DNA of 28,090 bases from the NCBI GenBank assembly GCA_964398295.1, contig CAYNMW010000039.1, forward strand, positions 1-28,090, given 5' to 3'. Shown here piece by piece: positions 1 through 7,997 of the stretch (positions are counted from its first letter, which is position 1; every line of letters starts with the position of its first letter). Source of the stretch: CALFUK01 sp964398295. GTDB lineage: Bacteria > Bacteroidota > Bacteroidia > Chitinophagales > Saprospiraceae. The position numbers and the translations under genes are program-made. Under the pieces are notes generated by a model that saw only the letters and a list, made by a program, of their open reading frames with translations, was not told where the DNA came from and searched no databases.

Positions 1-1934
1 GCTTTGTTGTAATCACCAATTCTACAAGCGAGTACTGCATGGATGCAAGGGCTGAGAGATGATTCATGAACGGTCATTGGTTCATAGAATTTGAAATTTC
101 TTTCTATCGTTTCCAAATCAAAATGGTCTTCAAAAAAATACATGCCTTGCAAAACATCTGCTTGTTTGATGTAGCAAGATCTGAGGATTCGATCCCAAGA
201 CCAATGTTGATTGATGGGTGTTTCCTCTTTTGGTAAATCCGCTGCTAGCTTAAGTTCCTTGTCAAGAAAACCATCTTGCTGAAGGAAGACTTGACTTTGC
301 TCATCATAAGGCAAGTGTGTATTCGACAGGATTTTATTCCATCTCTCTCGTTCACTTTCGTTAAATGTTACGTTGCGTACTATTTGCTGTAATCTATTCG
401 GATTGTCATTTTTCATTTCGTCAATCACATCACTACAATATTGGATGCACCATCGACCTATGTAATTTGTATACCAATTGTTGTTGACGTTGTTTTCATA
501 TTCATTAGGACCTGTGACTCCTAGCATCACGAACGCCTTTTTATGTTCTGAATATTGAAACCGTTGGGACCAAAATCTTGCGATTGCTAACAAGACTTCT
601 AATCCATATTTGGCTAAGTATGCTGTGTCACCAGTATATCTTACGTAGTCGTAAATTGCATAGGCAATGGCTCCATTTCTGTGAATTTCTTCAAATGTAA
701 TTTCCCATTCATTGTGGCATTCTTCACCATTCATGGTGACCATAGGATATAAAGCTGCTCCATTTGAAAAGCCCAATTTGGCAGCATTTTCAATCGCCTT
801 TTCTAGATGGTTGTATCGATAGACTAGCAAGTTTCTGGCTACTTCTGGTTGGGCAGTACTGAGATAGAATGGCAGGCAATAAGCTTCAGTATCCCAATAA
901 GTACAACCACCATATTTCTCACCAGTAAATCCTTTTGGTCCAATATTGAGCCGAGCATCAGATCCATTATATGTTTGATACAGCTGCAGAATATTAAATC
1001 GCAATCCTTGCTGTGCTGAAACATCACCGACAATCTCTATGTCATTTTGTTCCCAGTTTTTATTCCATGCAGCTTTATGTTCTTCAAGTACAGTTTCATA
1101 GCTGGATTGCTTTATCGCATCCAATCGTTGTTGATTGATTATGTCAAATTCACTGTCGTGATGAAAAGTAGATGATATGGATACATATTTATATAAGCTC
1201 ACTGATTGACCCGGAGATAAGTTCAGTGTAAAATTTTCTGTGCATTTGCCTTCTGCGGTGCTCGTTTTTGATGTTAGTCCTTTTAGTATATTATACATTG
1301 AAGCATGTACTTCAAAGTTTGTTTTCTTAGTTATGGCAGATACTGATTGATAGTCATTTCTTCGATCAGTAATGTTCCAAAACACTTCATCATAATTGGA
1401 ATCTTGATTGCGGACGTTTGCATCAAGATAAGATTCAAGTTGAATAGAGCCAGTATACGATTCTGAATGCACTGTATATTTTATCACACCTAACTCCTTT
1501 ATTGGGAGACTGCAAAATCGTTCAGATTCGATGCGTAGTTTACCATGTTCAGTTTCGAATTGCAGTTCCTTGGAAAAGATCGCGTGACGCATATCCAACT
1601 CTCTTCTGAAATTGGTCACATTTACCTCATTAAGATCAACTGATTGTTGATTGATGAAGAGATTGATACCTATCCAATTGACAGAATTGAGCACTTTGGC
1701 AAAATACTCAGGGTAGCCATTTTTCCACCAACCGACACGTGTCTTATCAGGATAATATATACCAGAAATATAACTACCCTGAAGTGTTTTACCGCTGTAT
1801 GTTTCTTCGAAAGTACCGCGCACTCCCATATAACCATTTCCTATAGAAAAGATGGACTCGGATACTTGATTATAGTCCTTGTGAAATGTCTCTTCAATTA
1901 TCTTCCACGGATCCTTTACCAAATAGTCTTTCAT
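1..1934 (-). CDS. GH65 family disaccharide phosphorylase (maltose/trehalose/kojibiose phosphorylase type), 3' end beyond window
   Basis: Reading the minus strand from the ATG at 1934 gives 644 codons with no stop before the left edge, so the C-terminal part is missing; family members are usually about 750-790 residues. The protein has no signal peptide and should act in the cytoplasm, splitting an alpha-linked glucose disaccharide with phosphate to give a glucose 1-phosphate and glucose. The N-terminal beta-sandwich signature IGNGYMGVRG is at residues 31-40, YWDTEAY at 346-352, and the catalytic-acid segment GVTGPNEYENN at 472-482, with E478 as the expected general acid. Which disaccharide is used cannot be read from these motifs. 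It is divergent from the GH13 lipoprotein across 67 bp, so the two may be co-regulated. Confidence 0.93.
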   Translation of the reverse strand, partial: MKDYLVKDPWKIIEETFHKDYNQVSESIFSIGNGYMGVRGTFEETYSGKTLQGSYISGIYYPDKTRVGWWKNGYPEYFAKVLNSVNWIGINLFINQQSVDLNEVNVTNFRRELDMRHAIFSKELQFETEHGKLRIESERFCSLPIKELGVIKYTVHSESYTGSIQLESYLDANVRNQDSNYDEVFWNITDRRNDYQSVSAITKKTNFEVHASMYNILKGLTSKTSTAEGKCTENFTLNLSPGQSVSLYKYVSISSTFHHDSEFDIINQQRLDAIKQSSYETVLEEHKAAWNKNWEQNDIEIVGDVSAQQGLRFNILQLYQTYNGSDARLNIGPKGFTGEKYGGCTYWDTEAYCLPFYLSTAQPEVARNLLVYRYNHLEKAIENAAKLGFSNGAALYPMVTMNGEECHNEWEITFEEIHRNGAIAYAIYDYVRYTGDTAYLAKYGLEVLLAIARFWSQRFQYSEHKKAFVMLGVTGPNEYENNVNNNWYTNYIGRWCIQYCSDVIDEMKNDNPNRLQQIVRNVTFNESERERWNKILSNTHLPYDEQSQVFLQQDGFLDKELKLAADLPKEETPINQHWSWDRILRSCYIKQADVLQGMYFFEDHFDLETIERNFKFYEPMTVHESSLSPCIHAVLACRIGDYNK

Positions 1935-2001
1935 GAACAAGGAATAAAATTCAAATTATTTCTTCTATATTAATTTAATCAATAGAGATAAACAATAATT
2001 A

Positions 2002-3408
2002 ATGAAGATAATCATACGGCTAGTCTTATTCTGTGTTTTGTTGATAATCGGTGCTTGCAAAACGGATAGTATAAATAAATCATCCGATCATGTTTCCTCC
2101 AATGAGACCGTCGCTGAAGCAATGGAAGGCCATTATCCTATATGGTCAAAGAATGCAAATATGTATGAGGTGAATATCAGACAATTTACTCCAGAAGGGA
2201 CTTTCTCTGCATTTGAACAACATCTTCCAAGACTCAAAAGTATGGGTGTAGATATCCTTTGGTTGATGCCAGTTTATCCGATTTCGGACACAAAGAAAAA
2301 AGGGAGTTTAGGCAGTTATTATGCTGTCTCTGATTACGCTAGAGTAAATCCGGAGTTTGGCAGTTTGGACGATTTCAGGAAAATGGTACAAACCATCCAT
2401 GCGAATGGGATGAAAATTATTTTGGATTTTGTGCCCAATCATACAGGTTGGGATCATGTCTGGCTTAGTGAACATCCAGACTATTACACCAAAGATAAAA
2501 ATGGAAATGTTGTCGATCCGATAGATCCATCTACTGGTAAAAGCTGGGGTTGGACAGATGTTGCAGATTTGAATTTTGAAAACCCTGACATGCGTCAGTC
2601 TATGATTGATGACATGCTGTATTGGATTGAGGATGAAAACATTGATGGATACAGAATGGATGTAGCCCATGGCGTACCAGTTTCTTTTTGGGGTGAAGTA
2701 AGTACCGCCTTGACTAAGGCTAAACCAGATGTGTTTATGCTAGCAGAATCCGAAGTGCCATCACTGAGAAACAATAAATACTTTCAGGCAGATTATGGTT
2801 GGGGATTTCATCATCTCCTGAATGAAATTGCCAAAGGCGAAAAAGGTCCTAAAGATGTGCAGGAATGGTATGTATCCAATAAAGAAAAATATCAAACAGG
2901 ATGGCACATCCATTTCACGTCTAATCATGATGAGAATAGTTGGGCAGGTACGACAATGGAAAGAATGGGTCTTGCACATGAAGCTTTGGCAGCACTTGCA
3001 TACACATTAGATGGAATGCCACTTGTTTATGGAGGTCAAGAAGAACCGTTAAAAAAGCGATTGGAATTTTTTGAAAAAGATGACATTGGCTTTGGTGATT
3101 ATCAGCGGGAAGGGTGGTATAAAAGTCTGTTTGATTTAAAGCACGATAATCAGGCAATATGGAATGGTGAGTTTGGTGGAAGGGTAAGGTTTCTTCAAGT
3201 AGACGAACAAATTCTTTCTTACAAACGGGAGAAAAATGGGGCAGAAGTGATTTGTATCCTGAATCTGTCAGGTAGCCATGCTAGTTACATATTAGATCAA
3301 GACCTTGACGGTTTTACAGATGTAATAGGAAATAAAAAAGTCAAAATAGCAAAAGGACAAAAAATTGATTTGGGAAATTGGGACTATAAAGTCTTTAGTA
3401 AAAGTTGA
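2002..3408 (+). CDS. GH13 alpha-amylase-family lipoprotein
   Basis: A 468-residue glycoside hydrolase. The first 19 residues form a lipoprotein signal (hydrophobic run, then IGAC, lipidated C19), so it is anchored in the envelope. All four GH13 conserved regions are visible: DFVPNH (142-147), GYRMDVAHG (216-224, nucleophile D220), AESE (248-251, acid/base E249) and FTSNHDEN (305-312, D310). The catalytic barrel ends near residue 380 and a short beta C-terminal domain follows. The substrate is presumably starch, maltodextrin or a related alpha-glucan (inference). With the divergent GH65 phosphorylase it would make a short route from external glucan to intracellular glucose phosphate; no SusC/SusD pair lies in the window. 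The ATG at 2002 is chosen because it gives an intact lipoprotein signal. Confidence 0.93.
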   Translation: MKIIIRLVLFCVLLIIGACKTDSINKSSDHVSSNETVAEAMEGHYPIWSKNANMYEVNIRQFTPEGTFSAFEQHLPRLKSMGVDILWLMPVYPISDTKKKGSLGSYYAVSDYARVNPEFGSLDDFRKMVQTIHANGMKIILDFVPNHTGWDHVWLSEHPDYYTKDKNGNVVDPIDPSTGKSWGWTDVADLNFENPDMRQSMIDDMLYWIEDENIDGYRMDVAHGVPVSFWGEVSTALTKAKPDVFMLAESEVPSLRNNKYFQADYGWGFHHLLNEIAKGEKGPKDVQEWYVSNKEKYQTGWHIHFTSNHDENSWAGTTMERMGLAHEALAALAYTLDGMPLVYGGQEEPLKKRLEFFEKDDIGFGDYQREGWYKSLFDLKHDNQAIWNGEFGGRVRFLQVDEQILSYKREKNGAEVICILNLSGSHASYILDQDLDGFTDVIGNKKVKIAKGQKIDLGNWDYKVFSKS

Positions 3409-3444
3409 GCATAATAATTTATTCTATTCAAAACGTAGCCCAGT

Positions 3445-3485
3445 TTTGAAAACCAGCAATGAGAGTAAACTGTTAAATGCCTCCC
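3445..3485. repeat. 41-bp direct repeat, copy A
   Basis: Identical over 41 bases to 3573-3613 (begins TTTGAAAACCAGC, ends AAATGCCTCCC). It is followed at 3486-3497 by a small hairpin CCCG-TTTT-CGGG. It lies in the spacer between the convergent GH13 and GNAT genes. Looks like an intergenic repeat element or its remnant. Confidence 0.9.
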
Positions 3486-3572
3486 CCCGTTTTCGGGATC
3501 GTCGGACCTCCAAGGTGTCACCCTCTTGCATCTCGCTCAAAGGGAGACTGCCTCCCGCATATCCTTTACAAG

Positions 3573-3613
3573 TTTGAAAACCAGCAATGAGAGTAAACTG
3601 TTAAATGCCTCCC
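3573..3613. repeat. 41-bp direct repeat, copy B
   Basis: Exact second copy of 3445-3485, offset by 128 bp. Its 3' end runs into CCC-TTTT-GGG (3611-3620), so both copies end in a T-loop hairpin although the flanks have diverged. The DNA between the copies is richer in G+C than the surrounding genes and has no open reading frame worth calling. Confidence 0.9.
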
Positions 3614-3693
3614 TTTTGGGGAAGTCAGGTGGGTGAATAACCAGGCAATCAAATTTTATAACTTTCTAAGAACGCTATATTTGATAACTGTCC

Positions 3694-4143
3694 TTAAAGC
3701 ACTTTCTCAAAACAAACACTCGTCTCCACATCAGTATAGGGCTCGTATCTTGGAATAGTTGTGTATCCTTGCGATCGATATAGTTCGACAGCTGCAGTAA
3801 GAAAAGTACCAGTTTCTAAAACACATCGTCGATAGCCCTTTTCTTTAGCCCAAGCTTCTAATTCTGATAAGATCAATTTTGAAATGCCCTTACCACGGTG
3901 ACAACCTTCGACATACATTCGCTTGATTTCAACGGAATCTTCATCAAATGGCTTGAATGCTCCTGAGCCGATTGGTATATCATTGTCTACTGCAATGACG
4001 CAATTCTGTAGGGCTTCTATGCCATTGAATTGACTATAGAAATCATTTTGTTCGCCATTGTGTATGGCTAATTCTTTATCCAATTTTTTAACTACCGCAA
4101 TGAATGCAGAATCTGAAGAATTCGTGCGGCAGATAGTTGCCAC
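3694..4143 (-). CDS. GNAT family N-acetyltransferase
   Basis: A 149-residue single-domain GNAT protein that would move an acetyl group from acetyl-CoA to an unidentified amine. Motif A reads VEIKRMYVEGCHRGKGISKL (71-90), with the acetyl-CoA pyrophosphate-binding loop RGKGIS at 83-88; the following helix (90-102), the ETG strand and ELYRSQGY (120-127) complete the fold. The start is GTG at 4143, because in that frame an in-frame TAA lies upstream with no ATG between. Only 4 bases separate it from the TAG stop of the FKBP gene, so translation is probably coupled and both share one transcript. No clue to the substrate. The shared transcript may reflect convenience rather than function. Confidence 0.9.
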   Translation of the reverse strand: MATICRTNSSDSAFIAVVKKLDKELAIHNGEQNDFYSQFNGIEALQNCVIAVDNDIPIGSGAFKPFDEDSVEIKRMYVEGCHRGKGISKLILSELEAWAKEKGYRRCVLETGTFLTAAVELYRSQGYTTIPRYEPYTDVETSVCFEKVL

Positions 4144-4147
4144 GCAA

Positions 4148-4585
4148 CTATTGAAAAGAGATTAATTCTACATCAAAACCAATGTCTGTATTGCCAGGTA
4201 TTCCAGTTGTACCTCTCGACCCATATGCAAGATTGGATGGAATCAATAAGGTGATCGATCCTCCAGGGCCTATTAATTGGAGGCCTTCTTGCCAGCCTGC
4301 TATCAGTATATTTACAGGGAAGGTAGCTTCATCTCTAGCATCAAAGGTATTGCCGCCAAGAAAATAGCCATTATAGTTTATAGTGACTTCAGAACCCAAA
4401 TTTGGTCTAGGCGTGGTCCCAACATCTTGTATGATGAATTGCAATCCAGAAGGAGTTGTCGTAGTCGTTAAATTGTTTAGTGTTACATATTCTTCAATTG
4501 ATAGAAAGTCTGAATCGTCATCACCAGAACATCCAGCCATTAAAAGGCTACAACAAATAATTAGAGAGTAAAAGATCGATTTCAT
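4148..4585 (-). CDS. FKBP-type peptidyl-prolyl cis-trans isomerase lipoprotein
   Basis: A 145-residue envelope protein. The N-terminus is a lipoprotein signal ending LMAGC (C19), followed by an acidic GDDDSD stretch common in Bacteroidota lipoproteins. Residues about 62-145 are an FKBP domain: VTINYNGY (67-74), FDARDE (81-86), AGWQEGL (96-102) and LAYGSRG (119-125); aromatic pocket positions match Y71, F81, W98, Y121 and F137. It should catalyse proline isomerisation during folding of exported proteins in the periplasm or at the outer membrane. It is the first gene of a two-gene unit with the GNAT gene. The 226 bp upstream (4586-4811) holds no ORF or clear signal. Confidence 0.93.
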   Translation of the reverse strand: MKSIFYSLIICCSLLMAGCSGDDDSDFLSIEEYVTLNNLTTTTTPSGLQFIIQDVGTTPRPNLGSEVTINYNGYFLGGNTFDARDEATFPVNILIAGWQEGLQLIGPGGSITLLIPSNLAYGSRGTTGIPGNTDIGFDVELISFQ

Positions 4586-4811
4586 TTAGCTAATGATTTA
4601 TGGTAAAATTTCAATATTCTGTTAACGAACTAAACACGAATTTGAGAACAGAAAAAGCAAAAATCTTGATTTTTTTATAAAAATGAGTTCTGCAAGACAA
4701 AACTATTACTCTTTACTTGAGATTTGAGAAGTAGAAGGTGTTAAATGTGATGAAAAGTCTTTTCGTTGCCATAAATGAAAGCAAACGCAACCAAGAATAG
4801 AGGCTGAATTT

Positions 4812-5681
4812 CTATGTAATCTGCTCATCAACAACGCCACATCGTAACACGCCAACCCCTGCAGCTTCTATCTCTACAAGGTCTCCTGGTTTCAAATAAA
4901 TTGGTGGATCAAATCTGGCTCCTGCTCCATTGGGTGTGCCAGTCGCAATCAAATCACCTGGGCGTAGTGTCATGAATTTACTTAAGTAGGATACGATGTA
5001 GTCAATAGGGAACATCATATTACTCGTGTTATCATTTTGGCGAATTTCTCCATTGACTCGCGTTTGTATGTCCAATTTTGCATAATCATCAACTTCATCT
5101 GCTGTCATCAACCATGGACCAATGGCACCAGTATTGTCGAAGTTTTTTCCTTGTGTCACATTGAATTTTGCATGTCTGACCCAATCGCGTATGGTCCCTT
5201 CATTCATTAAAGTCAAACCTGCTATATGTTGTAATGCATCCTCTTTTGGAATTCGTCGTCCTGCTTTACCAATTACAAGTACAATCTCTCCTTCATAATC
5301 TAATTGTGGTGACTCAGGAGGTCTGACTACATTTTGGCCGTGACCAACAAATCCATCAATGTATCGGATAAACACGCTCGGGTACTTAGGTAATGCAGAG
5401 CCATCCTTATACTCTGCATTTCTGTTCGCATAGTTGACTCCAATGCATACAATTTTTTGACCAGTCAGGATGGGCGGGAGATAGTTGATTTCGCTTTCGC
5501 GAAAAGCAATTGGTAAATCATTTGCTATGTTTTTCAATTGATCCATTGCATCAAGCTCGATCCACTTTTTCAAATTGTTGCCATAAGCAGCACCGATATC
5601 TGTGAACCCAATGCCATTTTCATCTTCAACTACGGATCCATAAGTTTGTCTTCCTCCGACGGTATATGTTGCAAATTTCAT
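4812..5681 (-). CDS. Fumarylacetoacetate hydrolase (FAH) family protein
   Basis: A 289-residue cytoplasmic enzyme with a short N-terminal domain (1-65) and a full FAH catalytic domain (about 73-287). Visible motifs are IVCIGVNYANRNAEY (77-91), QLDYEGEIVLVIGKAGR (126-142, metal ligands expected at E130 and E132), RDWVRHAKFNVTQGKNFD (165-182) and ATGTPNGAG (246-254). Relatives cleave or hydrate acylpyruvate-like or 2-keto acids with Mg2+. The usual NDxSxRD segment reads NEGTIRD (160-166), so the third metal ligand, normally Asp, seems to be E161. The length fits the acylpyruvase / 2-hydroxyhepta-2,4-dienedioate-isomerase-like branch and not the ~420-residue true tyrosine-pathway FAH. It is divergent from an aromatic-amino-acid-type permease, a weak hint at aromatic catabolism. 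Exact substrate unknown. Confidence 0.9.
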   Translation of the reverse strand: MKFATYTVGGRQTYGSVVEDENGIGFTDIGAAYGNNLKKWIELDAMDQLKNIANDLPIAFRESEINYLPPILTGQKIVCIGVNYANRNAEYKDGSALPKYPSVFIRYIDGFVGHGQNVVRPPESPQLDYEGEIVLVIGKAGRRIPKEDALQHIAGLTLMNEGTIRDWVRHAKFNVTQGKNFDNTGAIGPWLMTADEVDDYAKLDIQTRVNGEIRQNDNTSNMMFPIDYIVSYLSKFMTLRPGDLIATGTPNGAGARFDPPIYLKPGDLVEIEAAGVGVLRCGVVDEQIT

Positions 5682-5807
5682 AAGTCAATTATTGAGTTCA
5701 AATGTTGAATAAACAAGGATAGCCTGTAGCAAATAAATGTACATAAGTTTTATACTTTTTGGCACAACTAGAATTAACTACTTTCTGATTAATGTATCTT
5801 ACTGCCA

Positions 5808-7037
5808 ATGAAAGCTTCTGGTAAATCTGTCATAACAGGAATAATGTTGACTGCTGGCTCTGCAATTGGCGCTGGTATGTTTTCACTACCAATTGTTTCA
5901 TCGGGTATGTGGTTCGTGTGGTCGGTGATTTGTTTTGGGTTCATTTGGTTGATCAGTTATCTGGGATCTTTGATGATTTTAGAAATTAATGTGCAGTATC
6001 CTGTCGGGTCCAGTTTCAATACATTTGTTAAGGACATACTTGGGTCGGGATGGAGTGCATTTTTCACACTTTGCATTTGTTTCATTCTGTACATTTTACT
6101 GTATGCCTACTTCAGTGCCTTTGGCAATATGGCAGCACATACATTGTCATTGGACAGTCCTTCTTCATGGACGCAAGGGTCTCTTGGACTTATGCTGGGA
6201 CTCCTCTTCGCAGTAGCTGTTTGGATCAGCACTTCATTAACAGGACGGATTGCATCTGTTCTCGTTATTGCAATGGGGGTGAGTTTTATCATTGCATCAA
6301 TTGGTGCCTTGAGTAATTTATCTCCAACATACTTATTTAATCATCACGAGACTAACCCACAGTATGTCAACTATATTTGGTCTGGTCTTCCTTATTTTAT
6401 TACCTCATTTGGATTTGCTTCCATCGTTCCAAGCTTGTATAAATATTATGGTCCAGACATCAGTAAAATCAAGGCTGGATTGTTTTATGGATCAATCATC
6501 GCACTGATAACATATGTGTTATGGATTATGATCTCCTTCGGTAATATTCCAAGAGAAGAATTTATCAGTATCAATCAGGCTGGTGGTAATGTAGGTGATT
6601 TGACTAAAGCTATTGAACAAAAAATTGGAAGTACTTCCATTCAGTATGCTTTAAATTTCTTTTCAAATTTTGCCATTATTTCTTCCTTTTTGGGCGTTGG
6701 CTTGAGCTTGTTTGACTACATCGCCGATCATTTGAAACTAGGCGATGATTTGCGTGGAAGGTTTATGACAACTTGTTTAACCTTTCTTCCTCCTGGTATA
6801 TGTAGTTTCTTTTTTCCGCATGGATTTATTGCGGCTATTGGCTATGCAGGTTTTGTGCTGTACATCGGATTTTTCTTAATTCCATTTATCATGATAATGA
6901 AATCCAGAAGATCAGATAAGCAACTTAACTATCGATTATCTGGTGGGCAAATGACTTTATGGTTTGTTGTTATGTTAAGCAGCATAACAGCTATTTGCCA
7001 CATTTTAGCTAAATCTAATTATTTACCTAGTTATTAA
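5808..7037 (+). CDS. Aromatic amino acid permease (HAAAP family, Mtr/TyrP/TnaB-like)
   Basis: A 409-residue inner-membrane protein with about eleven hydrophobic segments. The start VITGIMLTAGSAIGAGMFSL (8-27) is the unwound first membrane helix typical of tryptophan/tyrosine permeases, with the conserved GxxIGAGMFSLP core. ITSFGFASIVPSLYKYYG lies near 198-215, where family members carry a similar segment. It should import tryptophan, tyrosine or a related amino acid with protons; the exact substrate is not readable. It is followed after two bases by the metallophosphatase gene, so the two are very likely co-transcribed. The 126 bp upstream is shared with the divergent FAH-family gene; no strong match to the Bacteroidota -7 element (TAnnTTTG) was found there. 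Confidence 0.92.
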   Translation: MKASGKSVITGIMLTAGSAIGAGMFSLPIVSSGMWFVWSVICFGFIWLISYLGSLMILEINVQYPVGSSFNTFVKDILGSGWSAFFTLCICFILYILLYAYFSAFGNMAAHTLSLDSPSSWTQGSLGLMLGLLFAVAVWISTSLTGRIASVLVIAMGVSFIIASIGALSNLSPTYLFNHHETNPQYVNYIWSGLPYFITSFGFASIVPSLYKYYGPDISKIKAGLFYGSIIALITYVLWIMISFGNIPREEFISINQAGGNVGDLTKAIEQKIGSTSIQYALNFFSNFAIISSFLGVGLSLFDYIADHLKLGDDLRGRFMTTCLTFLPPGICSFFFPHGFIAAIGYAGFVLYIGFFLIPFIMIMKSRRSDKQLNYRLSGGQMTLWFVVMLSSITAICHILAKSNYLPSY

Positions 7038-7039
7038 TC

Positions 7040-7912
7040 TTGAAAACTGTTGTCAGACATGTAGTTCTTTTATGCTGTTTGTTTTTTGCAAGTAATGCTA
7101 TGCTTCATGCACAGTCCTTGCGGTTTTTATTTTTGGGACATAGCTATGATTGGACTAATGATGAGGGAGATGCAGTTGACTCTAGAATTTTACAGTTAGA
7201 TTTGGACGAATACGATGGGTTTTGGTTTGGTGGTGATATCTGTGCAAATACAAGCCTCGATCCACATACATGGAAGCAACTTGACGAAACATTTGATTTT
7301 AAAAATCCCTTGACTCATATCGCATTAGGGAATCACGATTACAGAGATGATAACGTGCATTTATATTATGGCGCTTCTGGTAAATCAGATTTTTATACGA
7401 GCAATATTCACAGCATTGTCTTGTCAGTAATCAATACGAATTTGAATGCAAGTGATTGTCAATCATTGGATAAACAATACAAGATGTTATCCACAGTTAC
7501 GGATAGCATTACTGAAGCTAGTCATTATATTCTGATGATGCATCACCAAATATTTACTGAGATATCTGGACTGTCTGATTTTACATCAAATGGTAGTTGT
7601 GCAAATTATCAAATGACTTGCACGGGCGTAAGTAGAAAATTTGAAGACACGATATATCCTAAATTAATTGAATTGGAGAATCGTGGTATTGAAGTTATTG
7701 TGCTTGTGGGAGATACCGGTTGGCACAAAGGAGGACATTGGACAAGTGATGATGGCATTGATTTTATCGCCTCAGGGATCAATAATAGTTATTACAAAGC
7801 AAACGCACCTAAACAAATTCAAGCGTTGGAAAAGGATAAGGTGTTGGAATTTGAATTCTATATTGAGCAACGAAAATTGGATTGGACGTTTATAGAGTTG
7901 GGGGGATGGTAG
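7040..7912 (+). CDS. Exported calcineurin-like metallophosphatase-family protein
   Basis: A 290-residue protein. The TTG at 7040 is taken as the start because it lies two bases after the permease stop and gives a complete signal peptide (cleavage near HAQ, residue 24); the first in-frame ATG, at residue 21, would destroy it. Metallophosphatase motifs are GGDICAN (64-70), GNHDYRDD (97-104) and MMHHQ (166-170); GDTGWHKGGH (224-233) sits where the last GHxH motif is expected. The first motif reads LGHSYDW instead of DxH, so the usual first Asp is absent and H34/D37 may take over. It probably acts on a phosphate ester or phosphodiester in the periplasm; substrate unknown. Coupling to an amino acid permease is unexplained. 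Confidence 0.83.
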   Translation: MKTVVRHVVLLCCLFFASNAMLHAQSLRFLFLGHSYDWTNDEGDAVDSRILQLDLDEYDGFWFGGDICANTSLDPHTWKQLDETFDFKNPLTHIALGNHDYRDDNVHLYYGASGKSDFYTSNIHSIVLSVINTNLNASDCQSLDKQYKMLSTVTDSITEASHYILMMHHQIFTEISGLSDFTSNGSCANYQMTCTGVSRKFEDTIYPKLIELENRGIEVIVLVGDTGWHKGGHWTSDDGIDFIASGINNSYYKANAPKQIQALEKDKVLEFEFYIEQRKLDWTFIELGGW

Positions 7913-7997
7913 TGAGTCTTCAGCGGACGCCGTGCTCTATAAATCAATGATGGGAATGAGTGAACGAACCACTAATCTATAGTCCATGATTTTGAGG

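Noticed and set aside
839..1033. Short minus-strand reading frame inside the GH65 gene
   Set aside because: It lies within the GH65 reading frame, has no recognisable domain and is explained by the clear GH65 motifs on the same strand in another frame.
1644..1973. 109-residue plus-strand frame at the GH65 5' end
   Set aside because: Antisense to the well-supported GH65 N-terminus, including the IGNGYMGVRG signature; low-complexity shadow translation.
3445..3613. Possible CRISPR from the two 41-bp repeats
   Set aside because: Only two copies, offset 128 bp, with a long unrelated interval and no cas gene nearby.
3409..3693. 70-residue plus-strand frame through the repeat spacer (about 3365-3577)
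   Set aside because: Starts inside the GH13 gene in another frame and runs through repeat DNA; no domain or codon bias support.
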